Notes under the pieces: model-generated
The model's input: the letters and a program-made list of their open reading frames with translations, nothing else
Databases searched by the model: none
Told to the model about the DNA's origin: nothing
Shown: positions 38,120 to 50,224 of the stretch, piece by piece
How positions within the stretch are numbered: the first letter of the stretch is position 1
Layout: each line of letters opens with the position of its first letter
Position numbers and translations under genes: made by a program
Assembly (NCBI GenBank): GCA_003254925.1
Contig: QANZ01021520.1
Span: forward strand, 83,798-147,797
Length of the DNA stretch: 64,000 nt
Direction: 5' to 3'
DNA from: Chamaecrista fasciculata
Taxonomy: Eukaryota; Streptophyta; Magnoliopsida; Fabales; Fabaceae

Positions 38120-38939
38120 ACAAATATTAGGGATCAAAATAAAATTGATAGTAAACATTATGGACTCAAGTGAGGTTTTGGCCTAAAAAAAATAAATTTT
38201 GGTATTTCTCACATTATAGAGAAAGATAGGGAGAGAGAAACACAACCACGTTCTCATCCCACTTTCTAATTTTTTATTTAATTTATAATTATAATATAAA
38301 CAATTATATATTTTTTGATTGGTTAATTAAAGTTTATCTTAAAGTTAATAAAAAATGACGACGAGAAAAGAGTGGAACCATATAATATAAGAAGATATAT
38401 ATATATTCACAAATAATATATATATTTGTAACATTATCTTTATAGACAGTTATAGTTATTTAATTGTTGTCTGGGAGTTATTTAGTAAGTAGTAAATGAG
38501 ATTTGACCAAATCTATCAATTGTGTGAAGTGATTATCAAAATAAGATCAAATTATAGTTTATAACACAACATTATACAATGAATCTATTATATCTGTTTT
38601 TAGGATGTTGTGGTCGTGTGGCTCTAAATACATATATAATTTAATCTAAAATATAAATGAATAATAAATAAAATATTTTAAAAATACTTATATATCCTTT
38701 CACTTAGCTTCCTCATTTTTTATTCCATAACTTCTTCAATATTATTTTTATGATGACTACCTTCATAATACTTAAAACTTAAAAGTTGCTCAATCATTTC
38801 CCCTCTCTATTTTTTCCCTATATTTAATTTTTAATTATTAAAAAACAATATAAAAAACTATAAATCTTCTTATGTGTAAAAATACTATAAAAAATATAAA
38901 GTTCTATTTATAATTTTTTCACAGTTTCAAAAATAGTCC

Positions 38940-39412
38940 CTGCATTTTTGAAATAGGCTATTTGGTCCCTCAAAAATTACAAATGTCAACTTGTTAGTCC
39001 TTGTAGCATATATCTATGTTAGTGATATTGATAATATAGTCGTTAAGTGCACATGCGACATGTTAAATGCCTCATATTTAACTATTTGAGACCACCTAGA
39101 GTTTGAGATTTGGAAATGCTTCAATAGTTTATGCCTTATGAAGCTTCACGTGTAAGACTAAATATTCGGGGTCTGACTCAATTTTACGTCGGTTTAATTG
39201 TGTTTGTTGATCAGGTTTGATTGATTTAGGTGATTAGGATGCCAAAGTGACATTTAACGGGTGCCATATAAGCATTTAACGTTCACGTCATCAAGTAATT
39301 TAAGGGAATGACTAAATAGTTGATGATTATGATAAATCAGAGATTGAATAGGTTCTTCCAATAAATGAGGGACCAAATCGTTGACTCAGTAAAAAAAGGA
39401 GGGACCAAATAG
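38940..39412. mobile_element. Foldback element with tttggtccctc arms
   Basis: The left arm 'ctatttggtccctcaaaaat' is mirrored by the right arm 'gagggaccaaatagtaggtc' (and 'aatgagggaccaaatcgttg'). The loop carries 'gttaagtgcacatgcgacat' and an inverse-like cacgtcatcaag segment. It directly abuts the next element. Confidence 0.6.
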
Positions 39413-39413
39413 T

Positions 39414-39862
39414 AGGTCAAAGTGCAAATTTGATCTCATATCTTTTGTCCAGTTTCCAATTTGGTCCCGTATCTAATTTTTGTTGCACTTTTGGTCTCAT
39501 ATCTTTGTGAAATGTACCAATTCAGTCTCATATCTTTTTTTGTTGTAGGTTTGGTCCCATATCTTTGGATCAAGTGCAAAATTGACCCCAATTTTTTGGT
39601 CAGATACAGAATTGATCACATATCTTTGGGTCAAGTAGAACTAATGATGGAACCATTTACAAATATATGTAACCAATTCTCCAACCTGACCAAAGGACGA
39701 TATAAAAAATGATATGAAATCAAATTGGGACCTTATGCAAAGATATGAGACTAAATTGAGATCTTTTATAAAGATATGAGACCAAAAGTGCAACAAAAAA
39801 TATACATGATCAAATTGAAAGCTGAACAAAAGATATAAGACCAAATTTATATTTCATCTAAT
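39414..39862. mobile_element. Foldback element with 'ttggtctcatatctttg' arms
   Basis: The left arm has five variants of 'tttggtctcatatctttg' with ttgttgcacttttgg. The right arm has 'agatatgagaccaaaagtgc' and 'gatataagaccaaattta'. It forms a long hairpin with the mirror point near 39660. The family is close to those at 16602 and 54905. Confidence 0.75.
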
Positions 39863-39904
39863 TTTAAAATTTTAAAAAACAGACCTGCAAAGCACACTAA
39901 TAAA

Positions 39905-39949
39905 ATATTTCACCTTTTGTTTACCAAAAAAATATATATTTCACCTTTT
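39905..39949. mobile_element. A-tailed micro-insertion with 14-bp direct repeats
   Basis: ATATTTCACCTTTT is perfect at 39905-39918 and 39936-39949 and encloses gtttaccaaaaaaatat. It has the same form as the other micro-insertions, here with the tail on the plus strand. Confidence 0.5.
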
Positions 39950-40391
39950 ATATTACGTTCTATTGTTTACGTTCGGATAAGTTAAAAATCCGAATAGGAT
40001 GATGGAGATATAATATCAGAAACTTTCAATTGAAAGAGCAGAAACAAAATCTTGCACGTGAATCCCAAGCTGTCGCCCAATTTTCACCACAAGAAGAAAC
40101 AACAGAACCATAAAATATCACTGAGCATTAATTATATAACTCATAAATTAATAAACTACATAAAATTTTAACTCTTCTCATTTTTTTTTTTCACACTCAC
40201 TATTTTCCATAAAACACTTAAATTTCCTCGCCGTCCAAAATAGCTCAATTACAAGAAAAAGAGAATCTTACTTCTCACTGTCATAGAGCATCTTTGTTCT
40301 ATCTCTTTTTCACCTTTTTCCTTGTTCTTTTTTTTTCTCTCTTGAAAAAAAAATAATAATTTACCAAATTCTTTTTTGTTCAGTCAGTCAA

Positions 40392-43300
40392 CTAGCAGCC
40401 TTTGAAATGAGTAGGAAAAATATTATTATTATTCTTCTTTTGCCTTAAGCTTCCTTTTTGATCTCTCTGCCTTTTGTTCCTCATCCATGAAAAGCAACCT
40501 CCTTGCTTATTATTACTCCTCAAAACTTGCTCATTCTTCTTCTTCTTCTTCATGTTCATCATCATCTTCTTCTTTTTCTTATTTTCTGTTTCTGGGGTTT
40601 TTTCTTCTGTGTCTTCTCTTTCTTTGTCTTTCTCTTCCACCTGCATGCATGCACATGCATATACACATTATTTTCCCACTCTCAAATCAATGTCATTTCA
40701 TGTTACTTTGGTATCTTGTGACTTTCAAATTCAATCATTCATTCACAGTATTTCTATATTTGGCCAACATTATTTCACACCAATCACTCTCCTTGTCATC
40801 TTTAACAGAAATGTGCATGCATGAAAGCCCCTAAAGTCTCATCAAGTTAATATTTAATTGAACTATGTGAGAGAAAAAATTAGATTAATAATCTCATTGA
40901 TTTCTATAATCCTATTTAACTTTAAATTTAATTTGTTTAATTTACTTTATTATCATGTTATATTGATATATTTTGATTAATTAGGGTGCACATTAGATCT
41001 GATGACCCAGTCTAGTCTAATATATCAAACCTGAGTTGATTTTCAAATTGTGTCATAAGACTTGACTAGACTTTATCAGGGTTCACCCAGTTATTTTTCC
41101 TAAAAATCAAGCCGGGTCTTATTAGATCCACTCAAAGCTCGACCCGATTAGTGTACACTTCTAATTTTGATCACCAATAAAAGTTAAAAAAAAAATAGAC
41201 TTTCCAAGTGGCACAAAGATACTATAGAAGTTTAAGTTTGATATGTTTTATAAATATAGGTACTTGTTTAAATGATTAGCTTTTCTTGCTTACATCAAAA
41301 TCAACAGTGGCCTATGGGCCATTAGTCACTGTCTTATCCCTTTCAGCTTTGGCATGGGATTATGGACCCAAAACAAATTCAAAAAAGTAAAAGAAACAAA
41401 CAAAAAGCCTTCCATTTCATTTTATGGGCTAACTTTTTCCCATTAAAGCTGTTCATTAATGTACCATTTGCCATCTCTTTTACAAGACAAGCCAACATAA
41501 TTAAACCATTTTGATAGAAGAATAATTTACTGTAAAAGGATTTCTGCAATAAATTCAACTTGTAACATGCCTTTTTTTGTGAAAACTGTAACTTTATTTT
41601 TTTTCCTAAGACTGAACTAATAGTTTGGTCTTAGAATTATTAAACATTTAATTTACTTTCCAGAAAATAATAAATGAGCAGGTTAGTTCCTAAAAGTATT
41701 AATTACATTGCATACCAATAGTATTTTCTTTTGTCACTCCACAAAAGAAATTAATATGCACTTGATCTTTTATTTTTAGAAAAGAACCTGTGCATTCATT
41801 TAATTTAAAAATTTAAGAAGATAGCCCAAAAGAAAGGAAAGGGAAATTATAAAGGTTGGCATTTTTCAAAAAAAAAAATTAACTATTTTTTAAGGAAAAA
41901 AATCATATATAACTTCAACAGAATAGGTTAATAAAATGAGAAGAAAAAAATTAAATTTAAATATAACTTAAAAAAAATATTTCCCGCCCTTTTTTTTCTA
42001 ACCCTATGGCTATATACTTGTCTAATAATGTGAAAGACCTAATTATTAATTCAGTGAGGATTGAGGAATCTAATTGTACAATGCAGCAGTATGATATGAA
42101 AGCCACCTCAAAACTCCTTAATTTAAAGTACACCATTTGCTGCTGCTTCCATACTAAACTCTTATGTTACTATTTTGTGAAAGCCAAGAAAGAAAAAAAA
42201 TTGTCTAGGATTATACTAAAATGCACACTCTATTCCTGAAACTCAAGCCCTAGGGTATATATTCCAAATTAAGGAATATATAGTTTCAGTGAATAGGCAT
42301 TTTCATTTGTACCACCTTCAATCATCAAAATGGTGTACTAACTAAGAGTGGCTTCACATGAGACAATTCTAAGAGCTATAAGTAAAAGAAAAAAAAAAAA
42401 AAGGTCATAGTACAAGTATAATTTTGATCAGTGAAGGTTCTGGAATATAATTGCTCATTGAATTTATAGGCATATATGGGTGAAAACTTTCATGGCCAAG
42501 GTAGTGGATTCTACACAAACACAGACATGTGCAGCCATTATATATATAGAAAATGAGGAAAGATTCTGGTATATATATATATATATATGTTTCAATAAAT
42601 TCTTGTAATAATATGATATCTAAGTGAATAAGAAGAGTATCTAAAAGATTTTGAAATCATGGTGTTACTTGAGGGGAAAAAATGGCATGAAGGGATAAGA
42701 AAGGCATCATGTGCATATGAAACAGATTGGGACCAATATATATCTACAAAGTGGCCCACTTTGGAGGGTACAATCTCAATGAATGATATTTAGTTTTGGA
42801 TTCTCCTATCTTGAAAGTGCAACCTAGGCTTGAGAATTGGATTCTCCTATCTTAAAATTCAAAACCTGGGAATCAAGATTTTTTATTCACAAGTTACTGT
42901 AAACATTTGTGTAAAACAGAGTCATTTTCTGCTGTGTCCAAGTATTAAGACTTGGGAGGAAGCCTACTTTTCAGTCCTGAAACTTGTTTCAAAATTACAA
43001 TTTTGTCCTTAAATGTTAAAAAAATATTTTTTTTATCCCAGATATAAACATTATTAACTATTTAATCCTTATGGACAATATTTCATAAACTAAATACATG
43101 TTTGTAAAAAAAAAATCAGGGACAAAAAAGCGTCTTTCCAATGTTCAAGGATTAAATCGCAAAAAATATAAGTTTACTCAAGTATTAATTTTACTACTGC
43201 ATTAATGGCAAGGAAAGACAGACAGACATCTCTTTCTCCAAAACACATCAAGTCTTAATTTGGTTTAAAACAAACAAATAAAGATGATTCCCACTCATCT

Positions 43301-44855
43301 TACAAGGGCCAGAAGAAGATGCATGTGAAAAAGAGAAAGATTCTGAGAAACCCATTTTGATTAAAATGAAAAAAGGTAATTACTTTAGGAGTCACATTCA
43401 CACACATATACATACATACATACATACATAAATACATACATAGATATACACATACCTCTTCTTCCTCAGATTTGGTTTTAGAATTTGAGAAAGGAGAATA
43501 TTGTCCACCAGATCTTTTGATTGATCTCTCTATGATGGGAGGAGTAGAAGCAGGGCTTGGACTACTTGAGCTGAGATAAGGTGGTGTACTTTGAGTGCCC
43601 ACATCTCTTGTCATTCCCTCTTTTTTCTTCTCTTCTGAATATTAAAAATAAGTGTGAATTAAGTGTTATGTGATTCATTATAATGAAGAAGTAAGTATAT
43701 ATATATATATATATATATGATGATGATGAACCTGATGCAGGAAGTGATGATGGGAATTGAAGGGTGAGATGATGGTGATGATGTTGAGTATTAGAAGAAG
43801 GCTTTGAAGTTGAAGTTGAAGTTGAAGAATAAACAAGAGGAGCAGACATGGTGATTCTGTTGGGTTGTGAGTATCTAAACGACCTTCCACTGAGCGTTTT
43901 GGCAGACAAGCATTCCAAAGGGACCTTCCCAGAGAGTGGATTGCATATATACTTCTCTGCTTCATTCCACTTTGAATTCAAAGCAAACCCTTCTGGAGAT
44001 GAACACTCCCAGCTATGATGAACATTATACCCTGACCTTGCTTGAAGTGCTGCATCATTCATTCATATGAATCAAAATTTTCAAATTGCCAAAAAAAAAA
44101 AGAGTAAACTAACGACGCAGTCCTAAAAGATTGAAATATACAATTTAATCTCTGAAAGAACCAAATGCTATACTTATCAGTCCTTTTCATGGACTAAAGA
44201 GTATACTGTTTAGTTCTTTTCAAGGGCTAACAAGTATACCTTTGGTTCTTTCAAAGATTAAACTGAGTATTTCAATCTTTCAGGACCTGAGTTGTTAATT
44301 TGATGATCTTTTAAGGACCAAATTGTTAGTCTACTAGAAAAATTCCATTATCTTATCCATTAAGCTTTCTTTAAAGCTAGAAGTTAATGTGGTAAACCCG
44401 GATTCAAATAGTCGTTTAGAGAAACGCCCACATTTATGAATTTGAACAGATTGACTCAGATGATGATACCCATGGAAAAAAAAAGGGTAGGTAGTAATTG
44501 TTGTTACCTTTAAGAGCAGTGGTGAAAGAATAGGTGGAGGGGTCAATTTCATCTGCAAGAATGATGAAATGAATAGGTGGGTAGTGATTATTATACTATG
44601 AGTATGAAGTTGAATGAATATATATATACCTTTGAAATTGAAAGGGTATCCAGGAGAAGAAGCAGTGCTAGAGATAGTGAAGTTGGATCTGAAAGACCTT
44701 GTGCTAATTGTGTCTTCTCTGATGTAAGAAGAAGCAGAGAACCTTCTTGAATTATTAATGGTGTTAATGTCTCGACTGATGCGGGCTTTTGCTGCCCATT
44801 CTTTCAAGTTGAAGTGTGATGAATCTTCCACAGGACATGATGAGGTGGAAGCCAT
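40392..44855 (-). CDS. Plant-specific protein of unknown function, 338 aa, Ser-rich with Cys C-terminus
   Basis: Five exons in transcript order: 44855-44630, 44552-44508, 44049-43732, 43634-43456 and 40640-40392. They total 1017 nt with all phases matching, giving 338 aa. The protein begins MASTSSCPVEDSSHFNLKEW and AAKARIS, then EIDPSTYSFTTALKALQARS, GFALNSKWNEAEKYICNPLS, GKVPLECLSAKTLSGRSFR and a Ser/Pro-rich tract with MTRDVGTQSTP. It ends in a Lys/Glu-rich charged region and CFSWMRNKRQRD ... THFKGC. I recall this order of motifs, including the terminal KGC, from a conserved flowering-plant family without known function; no enzyme motif is visible. The last intron (40641-43455) is 2.8 kb, so the C-terminal exon is easily missed. 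Introns 2 and 4 contain small foldbacks. The 5' leader has a GA run at 44931-44950. Confidence 0.86.
42570..42588. repeat. (AT)n microsatellite
   Basis: A run of AT dinucleotides lies within the long last intron of the 338-aa gene. The rest of that intron (40830-42570) is AT-rich without other signal, apart from a fragment at 41040-41160 with c(c/g)aacccgg-like repeats. Confidence 0.7.
43008..43190. repeat. Small foldback in last intron of the 338-aa gene
   Basis: The left side 'attttgtccttaaatgtt' and the right side 'gttcaaggattaaatcgcaa' are loosely inverse, as are 'attaactatttaatcctta' and 'ttcataaactaaat'. It is a degenerate member of the ggtcc-type repeats. Confidence 0.4.
43409..43441. 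repeat. (CATA)n microsatellite
   Basis: About eight tetranucleotide units, seven perfect, lie 15 bp inside the intron after the exon 4 donor at 43455. Length variation here could be a marker. Confidence 0.85.
43697..43718. repeat. (AT)n microsatellite
   Basis: A perfect AT run lies in intron 3 of the 338-aa gene, 13 bp from the exon 3 donor at 43731. Confidence 0.8.
44105..44338. mobile_element. Palindromic MITE in intron 2 of the 338-aa gene
   Basis: Left 'gtaaactaacgacgcagtcc' and right 'accaaattgttagtctact' form the outer arms. 'agattgaaatatacaattta' and 'ctgaaagaaccaaa' are mirrored by 'tttggttctttcaaag' and 'gagtatttcaatctttcagg'. It is about 235 bp and symmetric around 44215. Confidence 0.72.
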
Positions 44856-44930
44856 GAAGAAATGAAATCAAAGTTGAAATATTTATGGTTTGTGAAAGCA
44901 AGAAAATGAAGAAACTTGTTCAAATGTTGA

Positions 44931-44950
44931 AAGAGAGAGAGAGAGAGAGA
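44931..44950. repeat. (GA)n tract in 5' leader
   Basis: Ten GA dinucleotides lie about 80 bp upstream of the start codon of the 338-aa gene (CT on the coding strand). CT runs in leaders are common in plant genes and may bind GAGA-factor-like (BPC) proteins. Confidence 0.65.
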
Positions 44951-45158
44951 TTTCAAAATCAAAAGCTGAGGCTGTTTTGTGTGGGGAGGAAGACAGAGGC
45001 AGTAGGCATGGCTCACTTCTGCAATGAGTGTAGTTGTAGTAGTTGCTGTAGTTTTGTAGTTGTGTTTGTGACTTTGTGTGTATCTATCTGTATATATGTA
45101 TATATGTGTGTTTCTCTCTCTTTCTCTGTATCTATATCTAGATTTCAAATTGTCAAAT

Positions 45159-45912
45159 TTTGATCTTTCACTTTTTAAACCCTCCTAAGTCCTATATGTG
45201 CTTCCTCTTTCACTCAAATGATCTCTTTCTTTATACATTTTTCATCTCAGGGTTTTTTTTTTTTGTAAGAATCAAGTGATATTCTTCAGTCGATAATCAG
45301 AGACTAATCCTCTTTGAGGTATAGAGATTATCGAAATAGATTTTGTCTTTATCAACAAAGTCTTTTCTATACACACAGCTTAGATCGAACTCAAGACATC
45401 ATGCTTAAAGAACCTAACTATCTACTAAGTGTAATGGACTTTGGTGATATTTTGATCTTTCACTTTTTAAACTCTCCTAAGTCCTATATGTGCTTCCTCT
45501 TTCACTTAAATGACTCTCTCTCTCTCTATACATTTTTCACCTTAGGTTCTTTTTTTTTTGGTAAGAATCAAGTGATATTCTTTAGTCGACAATCAGAGAC
45601 TAATCCTCCTTGAGGCATAGAGATTATCGAAATAGGTTTTTTTTTATCAACAAAGTCTTTTCTATACACACGACTTAGATCGAACTTAGGACATCATGCT
45701 TAAGGAACCTAACTATCTACTAAGTGTAATGGACTTTATTGATATTCTTTAGTCGACAATCAGAGACTAATCCTCCTTGAGGCATAGAGATTATCGAAAT
45801 AGGTTTTTTTTTATCAACAAAGTCTTTTCTATACACACGACTTAGATCGAACTTAGGACATCATGCTTAAGGAACCTAACTATCTACTAAGTGTAATGGA
45901 CTTTATTGATAT
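45159..45912. repeat. Tandem duplication, two ~290-bp units and one partial
   Basis: Units start at about 45159 and 45449 with tttgatctttcactttttaa. Each continues with 'cctaagtcctatatgtgctt', a long T run, 'aagaatcaagtgatattctt', 'cagagactaatcct', 'tagagattatcgaaatag', 'tatcaacaaagtcttttct' and 'ctatctactaagtgtaatgg'. A third partial unit (about 45736-45912) repeats only the second half. Units 2 and 3 are nearly identical over their shared part (ttgaggcatagag, acgacttagatcgaac), and unit 1 is more diverged, so the third arose from the second. Confidence 0.88.
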
Positions 45913-45919
45913 TTTTCAT

Positions 45920-47880
45920 CTTAGCTTTGTCCACACACAATAACTCACAAGTCACAAGTTTTATTTTGTCAATTTTAATTTGCTCAAAATTACTTTACTT
46001 AACACTATATAAAAAAAAGTTACTTTACTAAACACAAAATATATGAAATATTGAGCCTTCTAAATGCAACCAGAAAATGTATGCATATGGAATATTTTGA
46101 GACTTTCTTGCGGTTTTTTATATTTTGATTATAATATAATATAATATAAAATTTTAAAGAGATGAAAAAAAATAGTGAGGAGTTAATTAAAAATTAAATA
46201 ATTTTGCATTACCTCTTATTTTATGTTTAGTAATTTAATAAAAAAAATAAATCAGTAATTTTTGTAAACTATAAATATTTTGGGTGACAAAATTTAAAGT
46301 AGAGAAAACTTACTTTTAGCGTCTGAATTTGTATATTTTTTACGATTTAGTAATAATAAATATATATATATATATGATCTAGTCCTTAAATAATGACAAA
46401 GTTCAATTAATTAGTCTTTGAAGGCGTTATCTATTATTTGTCATGGATGTTAACTACATATGTGATGTCATTAAATATCACATTTGATTACTTAATTAAT
46501 GTATCATCCATTAATAACAATACAATGAACACACTCAAGTCTTCGTACCGACCCATTTGATACCCAACAAGGGTTAGAGAAGTCACACTAATTACGGTAA
46601 AAGCGTGACTATGAAATTAAAGGGACCATTAGGGTTTGTTAAATTTGAGATTTTCCTTTAAAATTTTATCCTTTTTGTGAAGGTCATGTCCTTTTAATGT
46701 AATCTATTTTGAGAGCCATTGAGCATTTAATGAAGCACCTCCACAATTAACATCAATGTAGACGAAAGTTAACATCTTAAAGATTAATAGTTAACAATTG
46801 TGACTATTTAATTAAACACCGGGTCATATATTTTTATTATTAAGGGATTAAATTATTGATTTAGTACAAATTTTTTTAAAAAAATAAGTTTTCTCGTTAA
46901 AGTATGATAAAATTTATGTATTTAGATACTTAGTTTTTTACATTCTTGATTAAATCTTGTAAAGCAGTTTTCATATACTTTGTTTTATTTGAAAATATGA
47001 TCATTATCAAGTGGAACCAGAAAAAAAAGAAAGAAAGAATTCAAGATGATTTCATGGGACCAATTCAAAAATTAAATTTTCATATAAAATAAAAATGAAA
47101 AAGACCAGTTTCGTTTGATTATTCCTTCATTAAACTCATTTGTTTGGCCCCAGTAACTCTTATTTTCCCATGACCTTAAACCACTAGACAAAGATTCTGT
47201 CATACTGATCTTTTAAGTATAATGAGACACTTAAAAAACGACACATTTATCGAAAAAGAAAATAAATAAATAAAAGAACCAAACACGCACGTACACTTTT
47301 TAGGTTAGAAAAAGCAGACCTTGCCAGTACTTCATGATATTAGTTAAGAAAGACAGTGAATTTACCCTTTCCATTAAAAGGAAATTACACTTTAATTTTT
47401 AGGGTAATGCTAGCTGGTGCTCAGTTAATTTCTTTTTTTCTTTTTTTTTTAATTATAAATTAAGGGCCTTTTTTTTAAAAAAAAATCCTAAGATTAAAAT
47501 CTCATTTTAGTCTTCAAATTATAAGGTAAATGGTCCTTAATTTTTTTCACTCAAAATTTTCTATTTATTCCATTTTAAGATAGATAACTGACCTAAACAA
47601 TTTTTTTATATGTATTCTAAATTTCTAATAAATAAATTAAATAAAAGATTAAGAAACTTTTTTTTCCTTTTAGAAAGAAATTTTTTCTCTCATATATTTT
47701 GAATTTTTTTTTTTCGAATCAAAGATAATTACAAAAATTAGACGAAATTATATTATTGAATGACAGTGGAACAAAAATAAATTGAGGACAAAACAAAATT
47801 TGACTCATATATAGTTTAAAGACCAAATTGAGATTTTAACCATTATCTTAATTTTAAAACAATGCTTAATTATTATCTGG
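45920..47880. other. AT-rich intergenic DNA
   Basis: I see no gene. 46300-46860 has scattered 'tcattaaatatcacatttga' and 'gtgactatttaattaaac' parts that look like an eroded repeat. 47440-47480 has long T and A runs. Confidence 0.45.
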
Positions 47881-47883
47881 TTG

Positions 47884-48408
47884 ATATATAATCTAAAATC
47901 TCAAATTGTTCTCTATGTATGGGATGGATTTCAATTTGGTCCCTTATCTTTCATTTGTTTGATGAGCCCTACATGTTTCCACAATGTTTTAAAATGGTCC
48001 CAAAATATTGAAAGTAGTTATGTTTCTCTTATTTCATGTTCAAATTTGGCGAATTCAGAGTTATGAATTTCTTTTTATGAGTACTTCGGGGAGTGCTAAT
48101 AAATGAGATCAAATTGAGTCTAAAAAATGAGTAACTAGTTTTACGGTTAAACAAGCGAAGTTAGTCATATCTCTCTTGTTTCAAGTTCTAATACGATGAA
48201 TTTGAAATTATGTGTTAACTCTTGAAGAGTTCTTTCTTTATCCAGTTAAGATTGTTAGAAAATGAGATTAAATCGCATCTCGAAACTATGTTTGAGACCA
48301 ATTTGAAACATTATAGAAATATGTAGGACCAATATGAAATAAATGAAAGATAATGGACCAATTTTAAATCCACCCTATACATAAGGGACCAATTTGAGGT
48401 TTTGGCCA
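47884..48408. mobile_element. ggtccc-type foldback element
   Basis: The left arm 'caatttggtcccttatcttt' is mirrored by 'aaagataatggaccaatttt', and 'tgtatgggatggatttcaa' by the right 'aaatccaccctatacataag'. Inner boxes 'tgtttctcttatttcatgtt', 'aaatgagatcaaattgagtc' and 'tctcttgtttcaagttctaa' recur in the copies at 20865, 54233 and 62462. Confidence 0.75.
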
Positions 48409-48427
48409 AAGATTTATATTTATTTAT

Positions 48428-48479
48428 ACAGATAGGTGCTCTATTTTTTTTTTTTGATCTGACAGATAGGTGCTCTATT
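48428..48479. mobile_element. T-run micro-insertion with 18-bp direct repeats
   Basis: ACAGATAGGTGCTCTATT is perfect at 48428-48445 and 48462-48479. It encloses a T run followed by gatctg (minus strand: cagatc plus oligo(A)). This is the longest perfect target-site duplication of the series. Confidence 0.6.
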
Positions 48480-50220
48480 GATAAATACTTTTTAAGGAAG
48501 AATTTTCATTATTTGATGAAGTGTGTTCTTAATATCATTGTGAGAAAAACACTCGATCCAAATAGAATATAGATATCCTAATCACAGTTTTCGTTTTCTT
48601 TTTTTTGTTAAAAAACAAAAGGTGGGCCAAAGCTACTTAGCATTACATCATTGTAGGATGTAGCTAACTGAGTGCATGAGATTCCATTAAGTTTCTGTAT
48701 ATATTAATAATTACATTAACATAATCAATATAATAATTGTGGCAACATACAAAAAAATGAGCAAAAAAGTTAAATAACCAAAACAAAATCTAATTGTCCT
48801 TGTATCTCAATAAAAACTGACCATACAACTTGTTCAAATTGATTGACACTGATAGGTTACCCATTTTTTGTAGTTTTGCTTTCTGAAATGGGCACTATTA
48901 GACTTGATTTATTTATAGACCACTTGTTCAAATTGATGTTAACACCCTTCCAAATTATTCGTTTTTTGTGATTTTTACTCATAAACACTAACTTGATGTT
49001 TGATAGCTGAATTAGCTTTTTATACATCAATTAATCTATATTGGTCTTTTCATTCAAAAAGAATTAGTACTAAAAAAAGAGATATTATAATGCTCTGACA
49101 ATCAAGTCACATGCATTAGAAATTGAAAAAAATTATATATGAAACTAAAAACATGTAGTTTCATTGTATTTTTTTTCCTAAAGGTTTATACCTTATTTGT
49201 GATATTAATACAAAATGATGATTCGAAATCACATGAATATCAATGAGAGATATATCAGTTAGTGACAATTTTTTTGAAATAATGGGGACTAGATCATCTT
49301 GAAAAAACTCATATATCATACTAGATGTCATATAAACTCTATCCAAGTCTTAGAAGAAAAAAATAGGTAAATTTTTTATATATTTGTTTTAAAGTTTCTC
49401 TAATGACATATTCTTTTTATGTTTTCTTTTTTGGATAATTGATTATGAAAAAAAAATGAACTCTAATAACCTCTCTTTCATGATTGGGGGACTTTAGTAA
49501 ATATATAAAAAATAAACTCTCTATGTATCCTTTTCAATGGAAAATGACATTCAAATTAAAAGTGCTAAAATGCCAATATTAGGGTAACAAAATAATACAC
49601 TCCATCTATCCCTCTTTTGATATTGACAATAGCATTTCTCTGTCAGAAAAAGCTCACAAGAAAAGCCTCAATGAAGCTTTTCTTTTGTCTGGTTTTATTA
49701 ATTATTTTCCAAAGATAAAACATATAATTATGTTAATTTTTATTAATAGCCATCAGCATCACGAGAGATAAAACAATATATATATATATATATATATAAG
49801 AGAGAAGAAATTGAACCAATATTTTGAATTTGAAAACTTGTGGAGTATGAGATTTCCCTCCAAGTTTTGTGCTGCTTTCATTTTGGCTCTTTGTGAAAGC
49901 CACATTAGGATTAGAAGGGAGAGGGAGAGGTGAGTTATGTACTTATGTTTATTATTACTGTCTCATATACGAAACTATCAATGACTCAAAAACAAAAATT
50001 GTTAAAATCAAATATTATATTTGTCCCATTATATTACATTATTTGGTTGAAAAAAATTAGAGGAGAATACATTTTTGTGTCTCGAAGCTTTCCCTTCCAA
50101 AAGAGTTTTCCTAAAATTTCATGAATGTTTTTTCTACTCAATATTGGAGGATAAGAATTTTACTTTGAATTTGATTTGTAATTTTTCTTATTCTTAGAGA
50201 ACACATATTAGGAAAAAGTA
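48480..50220. other. AT-rich intergenic DNA
   Basis: No coding signal. 48830-48960 has the repeated phrase acttgttcaaattgatt/ga twice. 49776-49798 is an AT microsatellite. The small frames here have no gene-like composition. Confidence 0.45.
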
Positions 50221-50224
50221 TTTT

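Noticed and set aside
40474-40834. Three overlapping Ser/Phe/Leu-rich plus-strand frames
   Set aside because: Complement of the Lys/Glu/Asn-rich last exon of the 338-aa gene plus intron; the low-complexity sequence produces long frames on both strands.
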